Positions 16,152 through 24,761 are shown, numbered from the stretch's first letter. The stretch is DNA of 64,000 bases from Solwaraspora sp. WMMA2056 (GCF_030345095.1 NZ_CP128360.1:6138001-6202000), one strand, 5' to 3'. The notes: generated by a model from the sequence alone, not told the origin. Translations and numbers: made by a program.

Positions 16152-17831
16152 GTGAACACGCCACTGACCCGTGCCCGCGACGAGGGTGCCGACACCGAAT
16201 GGTGGCGGGACGCGGTCATCTACCAGATCTACCCGCGTTCGTTCGCCGACTCCGACGGCGACGGCCTCGGTGACCTGCCCGGCGTCGTCGCCCGCCTGGA
16301 CCACCTGGCCTCCCTCGGTGTCGACGCCGTCTGGCTGTCGCCGTTCTACCCGTCGCCGCAGGCCGACGCCGGCTACGACGTCGCCGACTACCGCGACGTG
16401 GACCCGATCTTCGGCCGGCTCGCCGACGCCGACCAGCTGATCGCGCAGGCCCACCAGCGGGGCATCCGGGTCATCGTCGACCTGGTGCCCAACCACACCT
16501 CGTCGGCGCACGCCTGGTTCGTCGAGGCGCTCGCCGCCGCGCCGAACAGCCCGGCCCGCGACCGGTACGTCTTCCGCGACGGCCGGGGGCCGGGCGGCGA
16601 CGAGCCGCCGAACAGTTGGCGGTCGGTCTTCGGCGGGCCGGCCTGGACCCGCACCAGCGACCCCGACGGCACCCCCGGCCAGTGGTACCTGCACCTGTTC
16701 GACGCCGGCCAGCCCGACCTGAACTGGGACAACCCGCAGGTCCGCGACGAGTTCGTCGACATCCTGCGGTTCTGGCTGGACCGGGGCGTCGACGGGTTCC
16801 GGGTCGACGTCGCGCACGGCCTGGTCAAACAGGCCGACCTGGCCGACTGGCACTACCCGGCGGAGACCACCACCGGCGACCACGTCGCGCAGGCCCGACC
16901 CCCGATGTGGGACCAGGACGGCGTACACGAGATCTACCGGCAGTGGCGGGCCGTCCTCGACGCCCACCCCGGTCAGCAGATCCTGGTCGCCGAGGCGTGG
17001 GTGCAGCCGGCAGAGCGGCTCGCCGCGTACGTCCGCCCCGACGAGATGCACCAGGCGTTCAACTTCGAATACCTGGAGGCGGCGTGGAGCGCCGCCGCGC
17101 AGCGTACGGTGATCGACCGGTCGTTGGCCGCCGCCGACGCGGTCGGCGCGCCCACCACCTGGGTGTTGTCCAACCACGACGTGCTGCGCCACGCGACCCG
17201 GCTGGCGCTGCCGGTCGGCACCCCCCGGCCGAACGGCATCGGCGCCGACGACCCGCAGCCGGACGGCGCGCTGGGGCTGCGCCGGGCCCGTGCCGCGACC
17301 CTGCTGATGCTGGCCCTGCCCGGCTCGGCCTACCTCTACCAGGGTGAGGAACTGGGCCTGCCGGAGCACACCACGCTGCCCGACGAGGCCCGGCAGGACC
17401 CGACGTGGCGACGCACCGGCCACACCGAACGCGGCCGCGACGGCTGCCGGGTGCCGATCCCGTGGGAGGCCGACAGCCCGTCGTACGGCTTCGGCCCGAC
17501 CGACGCCAGCTGGTTGCCGCAGCCGCCGGTCTGGGCCGAGTACGCCGTCGACCGGCAACGCGACGTGCCCGGCTCGACGTTCGAGATGTACCGCACGGCG
17601 CTGCGGCTGCGCCGTGACCACGGCCTCGGCCGCGGTCCGCTGCGCTGGTTGGACTCCCCCGACGACGTGCTCGCCTTCGCAGTTGGCGAGGTGATCGTGG
17701 TGACGAACTTCAGCGACGCGCCGGTGCCGCTGCCGCCGGGGGTCGAGCTGCTGCACGCCAGCGGACCGCTGACCGACGACGGTCAGCTGCCCACCGACGT
17801 CACCGTCTGGGCTCGGCAGCCCGCTCGCTGA
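16152..17831 (+). CDS. Alpha-glucosidase, glycoside hydrolase family 13
   Basis: 559 residues from a GTG. The barrel motifs are present: YQIYPRSFADSDGDGLGDL near the start, VIVDLVPNHTS, DGFRVDVAHGLVKQ with the nucleophile Asp, ILVAEAWV with the acid/base Glu, and LSNHDVLRH with the third acidic residue. The protein has no signal peptide, so it hydrolyses imported alpha-glucosides in the cytoplasm. This fits its place as last gene of the transporter operon. Its 3' end overlaps the convergent MFS gene by 32 bp. Confidence 0.92.
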   Translation: MNTPLTRARDEGADTEWWRDAVIYQIYPRSFADSDGDGLGDLPGVVARLDHLASLGVDAVWLSPFYPSPQADAGYDVADYRDVDPIFGRLADADQLIAQAHQRGIRVIVDLVPNHTSSAHAWFVEALAAAPNSPARDRYVFRDGRGPGGDEPPNSWRSVFGGPAWTRTSDPDGTPGQWYLHLFDAGQPDLNWDNPQVRDEFVDILRFWLDRGVDGFRVDVAHGLVKQADLADWHYPAETTTGDHVAQARPPMWDQDGVHEIYRQWRAVLDAHPGQQILVAEAWVQPAERLAAYVRPDEMHQAFNFEYLEAAWSAAAQRTVIDRSLAAADAVGAPTTWVLSNHDVLRHATRLALPVGTPRPNGIGADDPQPDGALGLRRARAATLLMLALPGSAYLYQGEELGLPEHTTLPDEARQDPTWRRTGHTERGRDGCRVPIPWEADSPSYGFGPTDASWLPQPPVWAEYAVDRQRDVPGSTFEMYRTALRLRRDHGLGRGPLRWLDSPDDVLAFAVGEVIVVTNFSDAPVPLPPGVELLHASGPLTDDGQLPTDVTVWARQPAR

Positions 17832-19203
17832 GCAGCGTGTGCACGTCGTCGATGTCGCGCGGGGCGGTCCGCGACGCCAGCCAGTACATGATCCCGGTCG
17901 GGATGAAGAACAGCTGGAACACGGCGAGCCCGACCGCGTAGTTCATCGGCGGCGGCACCGCACCACCGATGGCCCGCAGGGCGACCGGCAGCAGCGCGTT
18001 GCCGGTCGCCCGACCGACCCCGTTGACCAGGTTGCCGAGGCTGTAGACGGTGCCCCGGTGCTCCGGCGGGTTGACGTCGGCGATCAACGCGAACCAGTTC
18101 GGCGAGTTCGCCGAGGTCAACGCCAGGGCGAGCAGGGCGGTCAGGAAACTCAGCCCGATCGTCGGCTCGGTGAACACGCCGCGCAGCACGGCGGCGGTCA
18201 CCGCGCCCGCGCCGGCACCGTCGGGCACGTCGATGCGCATCGGGACGAAGAACAACACCAGGTAGAACGGCACCGCCGCGAGGATGCCGACGGCCGCGAC
18301 CAGGGCCCGACCCCGAGGGGTACGCCGTTGCAGCCGGTCGCCGACGAGCCCACCGATGATCGACAACGCCCCGCCGAGCTGGAACAACGTGGCGAAGACG
18401 CTGCCGACGATGATCGCCGTACCGGCGGTGTAGCCCTGCTCCTCGGCGCGGGCCCGGAACAACGCCGGCAGCCAGACCAGCGAGCCGAACGCCACCTGGG
18501 CGGTGAGGCCCTGCGCCACCAGCCAGACGTTGGTCCGCCGCCGGGCGATCGTCGGCAGGTCGGCCCGGCTGATCCGGTGCTCGTACTCGCCGCCGGCGGC
18601 GAACCGCCCGGCCAGCTCCGGCTGGCTCTGCCCGCGCCGCACGTCGACGGTGAACAGGTAGGCGAGGGTGGCGACCAGCCCGGCGGCGGCGAGCACCAGG
18701 AACGGCCGCCGCCAGTCGGCGTGCCCGAGCAGCCCACCGAGCAGGGTGCCGGCGAGGGTGCCGACGCCCTGCGACAGCCCCCAGAAGCTCATCACCAGCC
18801 CGCGCCGGGCCGGGGTGATCAGGTCACTGACCACGGAGAAGCCGACCGAGGCGACCGCGCCCAGGCCGACGGCGGCGACCAGCTGCGCGGCGAAGAACAC
18901 CGGGTAGCTGCCGGCAAGGGCGGTACCGGCCGCGCCGAGGCCCCAGATCACCGTACCGGCCATCAGCAGCGGTTTGCGGTTGCCGTGGTCGCCGACGTAC
19001 GCCCAGCCGACCGCGGCGATCGCGCTGACCAGGAACGTCGCGGCGGTGACCGCGCCGATCGCCCCTTCCGGTACGGCGTACGTGTCGGCGATGCTGCCGT
19101 ACAGCGGCGGGACCAGACCGATCGCCACGTTGTCCAGCGAGGCGAGCACGATGAACACGACGACGCTGTAGATGCGGTGCGCCCGCCCACCGGTCAGCGT
19201 CAT
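17800..19203 (-). CDS. MFS transporter
   Basis: 467 residues with about twelve membrane helices. The first-half signature is visible as GWAYVGDHGNRKPLLMAGTV (the loop 2-3 motif) and a symmetrical motif GLVGDRLQRRTPRGRAL occurs in the second half. A central loop of about 40 residues separates the halves. The C-terminal cytoplasmic tail is short and acidic. No substrate can be deduced. It is convergent with, and overlaps by 32 bp, the alpha-glucosidase gene; the two are not an operon. Confidence 0.85.
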   Translation of the reverse strand: MTLTGGRAHRIYSVVVFIVLASLDNVAIGLVPPLYGSIADTYAVPEGAIGAVTAATFLVSAIAAVGWAYVGDHGNRKPLLMAGTVIWGLGAAGTALAGSYPVFFAAQLVAAVGLGAVASVGFSVVSDLITPARRGLVMSFWGLSQGVGTLAGTLLGGLLGHADWRRPFLVLAAAGLVATLAYLFTVDVRRGQSQPELAGRFAAGGEYEHRISRADLPTIARRRTNVWLVAQGLTAQVAFGSLVWLPALFRARAEEQGYTAGTAIIVGSVFATLFQLGGALSIIGGLVGDRLQRRTPRGRALVAAVGILAAVPFYLVLFFVPMRIDVPDGAGAGAVTAAVLRGVFTEPTIGLSFLTALLALALTSANSPNWFALIADVNPPEHRGTVYSLGNLVNGVGRATGNALLPVALRAIGGAVPPPMNYAVGLAVFQLFFIPTGIMYWLASRTAPRDIDDVHTLLSERAAEPRR

Positions 19204-19273
19204 GCCGACGAGTATGGGCCAGCGCGCCGTCGATCGGTGCGCGGGCCACCGTCAGCCGAGGAGAATGCTCAAC

Positions 19274-19846
19274 ATGCCAGCGGACTACCGCTCCGACGGA
19301 GACCGCAAGCCGTACGTCGTGCCGGCCACCCTCACCACGTTGACCGGCCCGACCGAGGGCGTGGTCACCCTCCCCCACCATCTGGACTGGTCCGGCAACG
19401 CCGAGTACGACCTGAGCCGGCCCGCTCGCCTCGCCAGCATGTACAAGGTGGTGCTCGCTGAGGCCGCTACGGTCGACGACCTGAACACCTGGCTCAACGC
19501 CGACCTGCTCCGGCGACTCTGGCCCGACCTCTGGCTGCCACCCCAACTGCGACGACTCTGGGAGGGCACCTTCCCCGAACTCCGCTGCCACGACGAGCCG
19601 CTGGGAGGGGCTCGCGTTCAGTTTCCGCTGGGCGCGAACCAGCTGGCGGTGTTACCGACGGTGTTGGAATGCTTTCGGGATGGGAGCCCGGAAAGCCCTG
19701 CCGTCGTTCGTCCGGTCGTCGCCCTACTGGCCGGTGGTCAGGCACCGGGTTCTGCGGCGGCTGCTTCCAGGGTTCGCTCTGTCGTACGTTGGCGAGGGTA
19801 TGAGCCTGCTCGCGGTCAGTTGGCTCGCGATCCAGTTGGCGCCTGA
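19274..19846 (+). CDS. Antitoxin-like short protein, probably truncated, with run-on C-terminus
   Basis: The first 100 residues read like a small actinobacterial protein found next to AbiEii-type nucleotidyltransferase toxins: LPHHLDWSGNAEYDLSRPAR, then MYKVVLAEAATVDDLNTWLN and LWPDLWLPPQLRRLWEGTFP. After about residue 105 the similarity to that pattern stops. The remaining 85 residues lie mostly over the next gene in another frame and look non-coding. ATG at 19274 has AGGAG ten bases upstream; ATG at 19265 is also in frame. No toxin partner follows; an MFS gene does instead. I infer a truncated remnant. The family assignment is from memory and tentative. Confidence 0.45.
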   Translation: MPADYRSDGDRKPYVVPATLTTLTGPTEGVVTLPHHLDWSGNAEYDLSRPARLASMYKVVLAEAATVDDLNTWLNADLLRRLWPDLWLPPQLRRLWEGTFPELRCHDEPLGGARVQFPLGANQLAVLPTVLECFRDGSPESPAVVRPVVALLAGGQAPGSAAAASRVRSVVRWRGYEPARGQLARDPVGA

Positions 19847-21032
19847 GCGCAGTGCCGGGGTCTGGGTGGCGGTGGCGGTTGCCGCCTACACGCTGCCGGG
19901 TGCGCTCGGCACCGTGTTGTTCGGCCGGCTGCTGAACGGTCGCAGTGGTGCCCAACTGGCGGCGTGGGACGCTGTCCTGCGGGCGGTGGTACTGGCGGTG
20001 ATCCCAGTGGTGTATCTCGCCGGCGTACTCGACATCGCGCTGTACGCCCTGCTGTTGGGGCTTTCTTCGCTGTTGCGGTCCTGGGGGTCGGCGGGCCGGT
20101 TCACCCTCATCGCCGAACTGCTGCCGCAGGAACACCGCCTGGCGGGCAATGCGCTCATCGGCCTGTTCGCCGAGGCGTCGATGCTGGTCGGTCCGGCATT
20201 GGCGGCGATCCTCATCGGTGTCGGCGGTCCCGTCCTCGTCATCGCCGTCACCGCCGCGACCTTCGCCGTCCTCGCGATCACCTACCTGATCGCCGTGCCG
20301 AGGACCGCCCGTGCCCCGATCGAGCAGCGGCAGGCGTCGAGCCTGGCCGGCTTCACCGCGATTTGGCGCGACCGCACCCTGTTGGGCCTGTCCGCCCTGA
20401 CCTTCGGATTCTTCTTCCTCTACGGGCCGGTGCAGGTGGCGCTCCCGATCCACGCCGTACAGGCACTCGGCGGCTCGGCCGGAGCCCTCGCCGCGTTCTG
20501 GACGGTGTTCGGGGTCGGAGCGATCGTCGGCGGCTTCGCCGCCGGCTACCTCGGCCGCTGGCCACTGTGGCCGACCACCATCGCCATCGTGCTCGGCTGG
20601 GGGGCGGCGCTGCTGCCACTCGGCGTCGGCGCGCCCACCGGCATTGCCCTTGCCGCGTTCGCGGTCGGCGGACTGATCTGGGCGCCGTTCCCCGCCACCA
20701 CGATGGCCCTGCTGCAACAGTCGACCGACGGCACCATGAGAGCACCCGTACTCGCCGCGTACGCCGCCATCGTGACCTTGTCCGTGCCGCTCGGGACCAT
20801 GGCCGGAGGGCCGTTGATCACTGGCATCGGTGCCCAACCCACCATCGTCGCCTCGGCCGTGCTGACTCTGGCCTTCGGCGCGGCGGCGGCAGGTATCGCG
20901 ATGTTCAGGGCGTACCGATCGAAGCGCAGCAGCCAGCATGACCGCGACCAGCCAGGCGAACCCGTACAAGGTGCTGACAGCTCGGTCCCGATGGTCACAG
21001 TCACAAATGCGGCGCACCAGGATCAGCCCTGA
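19680..21032 (+). CDS. MFS transporter (drug-exporter-like)
   Basis: 450 residues with about twelve helices. The N-terminal half has LSYVGEGMSLLAVSWLAIQL and TLPGALGTVLFGRLLNGRSG, typical of the MFS_3/enterobactin-exporter-like group. RFTLIAELLPQEHRLAGNAL is the characteristic loop after helix 4. The last 35 residues are hydrophilic and likely disordered. Start ATG at 19680 lies inside the tail of the preceding ORF, after CTTTCGG; no strong ribosome site is seen, so the start is uncertain by a few codons. Substrate unknown. Confidence 0.82.
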   Translation: MGARKALPSFVRSSPYWPVVRHRVLRRLLPGFALSYVGEGMSLLAVSWLAIQLAPERSAGVWVAVAVAAYTLPGALGTVLFGRLLNGRSGAQLAAWDAVLRAVVLAVIPVVYLAGVLDIALYALLLGLSSLLRSWGSAGRFTLIAELLPQEHRLAGNALIGLFAEASMLVGPALAAILIGVGGPVLVIAVTAATFAVLAITYLIAVPRTARAPIEQRQASSLAGFTAIWRDRTLLGLSALTFGFFFLYGPVQVALPIHAVQALGGSAGALAAFWTVFGVGAIVGGFAAGYLGRWPLWPTTIAIVLGWGAALLPLGVGAPTGIALAAFAVGGLIWAPFPATTMALLQQSTDGTMRAPVLAAYAAIVTLSVPLGTMAGGPLITGIGAQPTIVASAVLTLAFGAAAAGIAMFRAYRSKRSSQHDRDQPGEPVQGADSSVPMVTVTNAAHQDQP

Positions 21033-21591
21033 TCCACCGAGCCTGGACCTTGATACCGATCACCGTCGGCTGTTCCGCATCACCTCGACGATGTCAGAAG
21101 TCGATGGACCAGCAGATCGGTTACTGATCTTCAACCTCTGGACGATCTCGGTGTTCGTCGAACTTTCGGTGATCTTGATCGGTTGGCGGGCATTATCGGC
21201 CAGCGGCGACTTGCCGACAGCCGCCACCCGCTCACTGATCGCTTCGGCAGAATCATCGGACATGCCTCGGACATACAGCGTTCCCACGAGAGATGGCCAG
21301 CGCATTGCAAGCTAGCCGTGGTCGCCGCCGGACCGGGTCATACCGCGAAGAAGTCGACGCCGGTCACACGGACCGGCGTCGCTTCTCAGTGAAGGGCAGC
21401 TCCCGAGAGAGCTGCAAGCTTCTTCGGGTTCGGCGCACTCGCGCTGCTGTGGGCGCCTCAATGAAGGGAACTTCCGAGGAAGCTGCGACTGGGTCCGAAT
21501 TCTACCCTGTCGACCTGCGGTGGACAGGTCCGCCGCGAAGGGTCCGCGCTCACGGGCGTCACGACGGAGCCTTCGCGGGGGCGGACGGAGT
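21033..21591. other. Intergenic region, nothing firm
   Basis: The stretch is less GC-rich than its neighbours. A minus-strand frame (21060-21263, from ATG) could encode a 67-residue hydrophilic peptide beginning MSDDSAEAISERV, but its ribosome site is too close to the ATG and no family is recognised. The lower G+C and the lack of genes agree with a decayed or acquired segment at the edge of the accessory region. Confidence 0.4.
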
Positions 21592-21631
21592 AGCCCCGGG
21601 ACCGTGGCGACTGGGGCGGGGTCCCGGGGCT
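21592..21631 (-). terminator. Hairpin downstream of the DUF397 gene
   Basis: AGCCCCGGGACC (21592-21603) pairs perfectly with GGTCCCGGGGCT (21620-21631) across a 16-base loop. It lies 45 bp beyond the stop of the DUF397 gene on the minus strand. No T-run. Confidence 0.6.
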
Positions 21632-21675
21632 CTGTGTACTCCGGCTACGGAAAGCGGAAGTGGGTTCGCGGAAGC

Positions 21676-21861
21676 TCAGGCGTACGTCTTGGCCAGCTCG
21701 ACGAAGCTCGACCAGGACGACGGGGCGAAGGCCAACATACCGCCGTCGCGGTCCTTGGTGTCCCGGACGTAGACGCGGCCCGGCAGGTTGTCGGCCACCT
21801 CGACACAGTTGCCGCTGTCGGACCTGGTGCTCTTGCGCCAACGCGCCTCGGTCAGCTCCAT
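21676..21861 (-). CDS. DUF397 domain protein
   Basis: 61 residues with the complete DUF397 pattern: ARWRKSTRSDSGNCVEVAD, then VYVRDTKDRDGGMLAF and the ending SSWSSFVELAKTYA. The ATG at 21861 overlaps the stop of the disrupted XRE/DUF5753 gene (ATGGAGCTGA). Its ribosome site GGAGG lies within that gene's last codons. The gene itself is intact, but its normal regulator partner and probably its promoter are cut off by the IS element at 21971-22839. It is the tandem-type counterpart of the divergent pair at 3.0-4.3 kb. Confidence 0.85.
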   Translation of the reverse strand: MELTEARWRKSTRSDSGNCVEVADNLPGRVYVRDTKDRDGGMLAFAPSSWSSFVELAKTYA

Positions 21862-21970
21862 GTCTCGATCGCCTCCATGATCATCTCGTGGGACTGCTGG
21901 CCGGGCAGAGCGTACCCCCGGATAGCTTCCCAGTCCTCTTCCAGCGCCTCGGTGACATCCTTGAGGCTTA
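21852..21970 (-). pseudogene. 3' end of XRE/DUF5753 regulator, separated by the IS element
   Basis: Reading the minus strand up to the DUF397 start gives SLKDVTEALEEDWEAIRGYA, then LPGQQSHEMIMEAIETWS and a stop. This is a normal C-terminus for an XRE/DUF5753 protein, ending in the usual overlap with the DUF397 gene. It has no start of its own. It is the missing end of the gene whose 5' part lies at 22840-23525. If the target duplication is just TA, the two parts are one base out of phase, so either the duplication differs or an indel has followed insertion. Confidence 0.8.
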
Positions 21971-22839
21971 TTCAGCAGGGCCTCGATAGCCCACAGTGGA
22001 CCCCCTGATAAATGAGACGGCCCGCCCTCCCATAGGATGGAGTTACCACACAACAACCAAAGAAAAGCGGACCGCCGAACATGTATCATACCACCGGCTT
22101 CACGACCGATCAGATCCGCGACCTCTGCGTGCTGGTCCGCGCCGAATGCCGGAACCTGGGCATGGAACCGTGGCCACCGATCCTCGGCCTCTACCGCGCC
22201 CTCGTGGTCACGTTGACCTACATGCGGCGCAACCGCGTCCAAGCGGAGATCGCCGAGGCGCACGGCGTCTCCCAGTCGACGATCTCACGGGCGGTCACCG
22301 CCATCACCCCGGTCCTCGACCGCGTGCTGGCGGGGTTCGTGCCGACCGCCGACGAGCTCGACCCGACCGTCCAGTACATCGTCGACGGCACCCTGTTCCC
22401 CTGCTGGTCATGGCGCACGGACCGCTGTCTGTACTCCGGCAAGCACAAGACCACGGGCATGAGCGTCCAGGTCGCCTGCACCCTCGACGGCGCGCTCGTC
22501 TGGGTCTCCGATCCCGTCACCGGCAACCACCACGACTCGTACGCGATCAACGACACCGGTGTTCTCGTCAGCCTGAATCCTGCAGGCTGGATCGGCGACA
22601 AGGGATACGTCGGCAACGGCATGATCACCCCGTACAAGAAGCCCAAGGGCGGCGAGCTCACAGAGTGGCAGAAGGAATACAACAGGCAGGTCAACAAGAT
22701 CCGCTGGGTCGTCGAACAGGTCATCGCGAATCTGAAGATCTGGAGAATCCTGCACACCGACTACCGCAGACCGCTCGCGACCTTCACAGAAACGATCTCC
22801 TGTGCCATCGGGCTGCACTTCTACAGGATCGCCTGTGAA
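21971..22839 (+). mobile_element. IS5-family insertion sequence, about 869 bp
   Basis: The element holds one transposase gene. Its ends are imperfect inverted repeats: TTCAGCAGGGCCTC on the left and TTCACAGGCGATC read inward from the right. Both ends are flanked by TA (21969-21970 and 22840-22841), the likely target duplication. It lies inside an XRE/DUF5753 regulator gene. Ends were placed by eye from the repeats and from where host coding sequence resumes, so they may shift by a base or two. Confidence 0.8.
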
Positions 22840-22842
22840 TAG
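22081..22842 (+). CDS. IS5-family transposase (DDE type)
   Basis: 253 residues. An N-terminal helix-turn-helix (about 35-80) contains AEIAEAHGVSQSTISRAV. The DDE catalytic core follows: first Asp in YIVDGTLFPCWSW (about 102), second Asp in GWIGDKGYVGNGM (about 168), and Glu in IRWVVEQVIANLKIW (about 215). It appears intact. The stop codon TAG is completed by host DNA: TA is the target duplication and G the next host base, so the end of the protein depends on the insertion site. Confidence 0.9.
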   Translation: MYHTTGFTTDQIRDLCVLVRAECRNLGMEPWPPILGLYRALVVTLTYMRRNRVQAEIAEAHGVSQSTISRAVTAITPVLDRVLAGFVPTADELDPTVQYIVDGTLFPCWSWRTDRCLYSGKHKTTGMSVQVACTLDGALVWVSDPVTGNHHDSYAINDTGVLVSLNPAGWIGDKGYVGNGMITPYKKPKGGELTEWQKEYNRQVNKIRWVVEQVIANLKIWRILHTDYRRPLATFTETISCAIGLHFYRIACE

Positions 22843-23525
22843 ACCTCCTTGGCCTCGATCAACCGCCCTTCCTGGTGGCCTTCGAGGAAACCGACCGTCC
22901 GGCCGTCCACGGTCGCGAGCACCATCGGCCCGAGCATCCCGGGATAGCCTCCGGTGGTGAACGGCACGATGTGCACCTGCACGTTCTGCCGTTGGTTGGC
23001 GTCGGCGATCGCCTTCAACTGGTCGCGCATCACCTCCGGCCCGCCCACCGACCGGCGTAACACCATTTCGTCGAGCACCACCACCAGTCGGCAGGCGTTC
23101 GTGGCCCGGGTGACGATTTCCTGCCGGTCCAGTCGGGCGGCCAGGGCCGGCTCAAGCTCCTCCGGCTTGGTGTTGAGCGCCTGCAACAGAGCGCGTGCGT
23201 ATGCCTCGGTCTGCAACAGGCCGGGCATCATCATCGGTTGGAAGATCCGCAGCAGTCTCGCGCGGCCCTCGTACTCGACGAACGGTCGATACCACACCGG
23301 CGTCCACTCGCCACGGATGAACTCCCGATAGAACTTCATGAACGCGGTGCCGTACACCCGGTCCACCGCCCCGAGGTAGTCCGGCAGTGCCGGCCGCTCG
23401 CCCCGCTCCACCGCCCCGACGTGCGACGCCGAGAAGTGCAGGCGCTCACCCCAGGACTCCTGGGTGAGCCCCAGCATCTCCCGGACACGACGAAGGTCCT
23501 CTACCAGATACTCGCTCGCAGACAT
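22840..23525 (-). pseudogene. XRE/DUF5753 regulator, 5' part, interrupted by the IS element
   Basis: About 228 codons remain. The helix-turn-helix is at about 10-65 (VREMLGLTQESWGERLHFSA, then HVGAVERGERP). The DUF5753 domain is largely present (FQPMMMPGLLQTEAYARAL, CRLVVVLDEMVLRR, PMVLATVDGRTVGFLEGHQ). The frame runs into the IS and stops after the added residues YSQAIL. The lost C-terminus (about 38 residues) lies on the other side of the element. A truncated protein could still be made. It is divergent from the small gene at 23711. Confidence 0.85.
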
Positions 23526-23710
23526 AGCCTTTCACGTCCCCCAATTCATCACGGCGCACCACTGACCGGTGCCGGACATTCCCCGGAGTCACCCGCGTTG
23601 ATCAATTGCCACCTGGTCGCTCCCGGGCTTTTCTTATCTTCTGTGGTGGGGGGCTGATAGTCCAGGGTGGAAGTCGGCGAACACCACAGTCGACTCCACT
23701 CGGAGGAAAA

Positions 23711-24151
23711 ATGTCGATCAGGAATGACGGCATTGGCGGGACTCCCCGCCTCGCCCGGTACATCACGTTCACAGCAGCGGACGATGCGGCGGCACCCACA
23801 CCGGGTCGGCCGCCGCTGCCGAAGCGGACCCCCGGGGAGACCAGCCCGGGTCCGGGCCGGGTGGATGGATCGGCCCGGTCGCCCGAGCTGTCCCGGGCGA
23901 TCCACGACGCGAACTCGACCGCCCGCACCCACCTGCCGAACCGGACCACCGGCGAATGCCACCGGTGCGGCGGCATCCCCGGGCCGTGCCGGCCGTTCTC
24001 CCGGGCGATCACCATTCTGGACCGATGGGACCCACCGAACGCGCGGCGGATTCGCGCCGTACTCCATCTTTCCGGGCTGATGCCGGCCGGGTATGTCCAC
24101 GACGGCAAGGACGAATCCGCCGAGTCGTACGGAGCGTTGGACGATGTCTGA
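23711..24151 (+). CDS. Hypothetical protein with Cys-rich motif, partner of the XRE/DUF397 locus
   Basis: 146 residues from ATG with GGAGGAAAA immediately upstream. The N-terminal 60 residues are Pro/Gly-rich. The C-terminal half holds GECHRCGGIPGPCRPFSRAI, a CxxC-plus-Cys cluster that may bind metal, and helices with LDRW and RIRAVLHLSGLMPAG. It is divergent from the disrupted regulator and its stop overlaps the start of the next gene by eight bases. I do not recognise the family. Position suggests it belonged to the same regulatory cassette. Confidence 0.6.
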   Translation: MSIRNDGIGGTPRLARYITFTAADDAAAPTPGRPPLPKRTPGETSPGPGRVDGSARSPELSRAIHDANSTARTHLPNRTTGECHRCGGIPGPCRPFSRAITILDRWDPPNARRIRAVLHLSGLMPAGYVHDGKDESAESYGALDDV

Positions 24152-24418
24152 TTCAGCCCCACTGGTGTGCCCCGGGGATCTGGTGGCGCTGCGCCAATGT
24201 GACCACCTGGACGGCAAGCGCCCGGTCCGGCTCCGGGTGGCGGAGGTCTGGCCCTCCCCGAGTGGCGCTCGTGGGTGGCTCTCTACGGCCGGGAGATCAA
24301 CACCGAGGACGGCGACCGCGACGGCAAGGCGGTCGGTGTCCAGGCGTACAAGGACGCGCTGCGCCGGCGGGGCACCGTTACCAAGGTGGACCAAGAAACG
24401 CCGCCCGGTCCGCACTGA
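24144..24418 (+). pseudogene. Small hypothetical gene with a frameshift in a C-run
   Basis: From the ATG at 24144 the frame reads MSDSAPLVCPGDLVALRQCD and then RPVRLRVAEVW. At about 24250-24260 the good sequence jumps to another frame, which continues EWRSWVALYGREINTEDGDR and AYKDALRRRGTVTKV to a stop at 24418. Adding one C in the run GGCCCTCCCCGAG would join both parts as VWPLPEWRSWVALYG. So the gene has lost one base, or the assembly has. The intact protein would have about 91 residues and an unknown function. It overlaps the preceding gene by eight bases. Confidence 0.7.
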
Positions 24419-24460
24419 ACGCCCCCGGGGCGCAGCGTTCCCCACCGCTCCCCGCAAGCC

Positions 24461-24515
24461 GGTCCCGGGCCGGACCTTCGGATTCCCCCGAGATCCGAGG
24501 TCCGGGCCCGGGACC
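24461..24515. terminator. Long GC-rich hairpin
   Basis: About 22 paired bases with two single-base bulges (24461-24483 with 24493-24515) close on a nine-base loop. It lies 43 bp after the frameshifted gene. Further palindromic GC-rich sequence follows to about 24580. It may end transcription on either strand. Confidence 0.55.
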
Positions 24516-24632
24516 GGTCTCCGGACCCGAAGGGGTCCGGCAACCCCTGCCCGGGATTCCGGACGGGAGATCCGGGAAGCTGCGCTCCGGGGGTCGACAC
24601 CTCCGGCAAAAGGGGGCTCCTCGCCGTCTTAG

Positions 24633-24713
24633 CTAGGCCGCAGCGACCCGGTTCAGTACGTGGTCGCGCGCTTCGGCGTGCCGGTCACGGATGGCGGACA
24701 CCGCGTCGGCGTC
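24633..24713 (-). pseudogene. Fragment of a second xylulokinase gene (3' end only)
   Basis: The complement reads [20 protein letters not shown] and then VAAA and a stop. The intact xylB product at 35.8 kb ends [20 protein letters not shown] and ISAG. About 17 of 24 residues are identical, and the DNA is roughly 80% identical by eye. No upstream part of xylB is found here. It is therefore the relic of a diverged second copy, not a recent duplication, and lies in the same orientation as the intact gene. Confidence 0.75.
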
Positions 24714-24761
24714 CGCTTCGTTGCGCGCTCAGCCAAGGCAGCCTGAAGTACAACTGGAGTT

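Noticed and set aside
12976-16219. Very long minus-strand open frames opposite the alpha-glucoside operon
   Set aside because: Composition is Gly/Arg/Asp/His-rich, typical of the antisense frame of GC-rich genes, with no recognisable motif.
21060-21305. 81-codon minus-strand ORF
   Set aside because: Hydrophilic sequence without family similarity, ribosome site too close to the internal ATG; kept only as a remark in the intergenic entry.
24461-24590. Palindromic GC-rich stretch considered as a CRISPR-like or integron-like repeat
   Set aside because: The units are not regularly spaced and have no unique spacers; a single long hairpin explains most of it.
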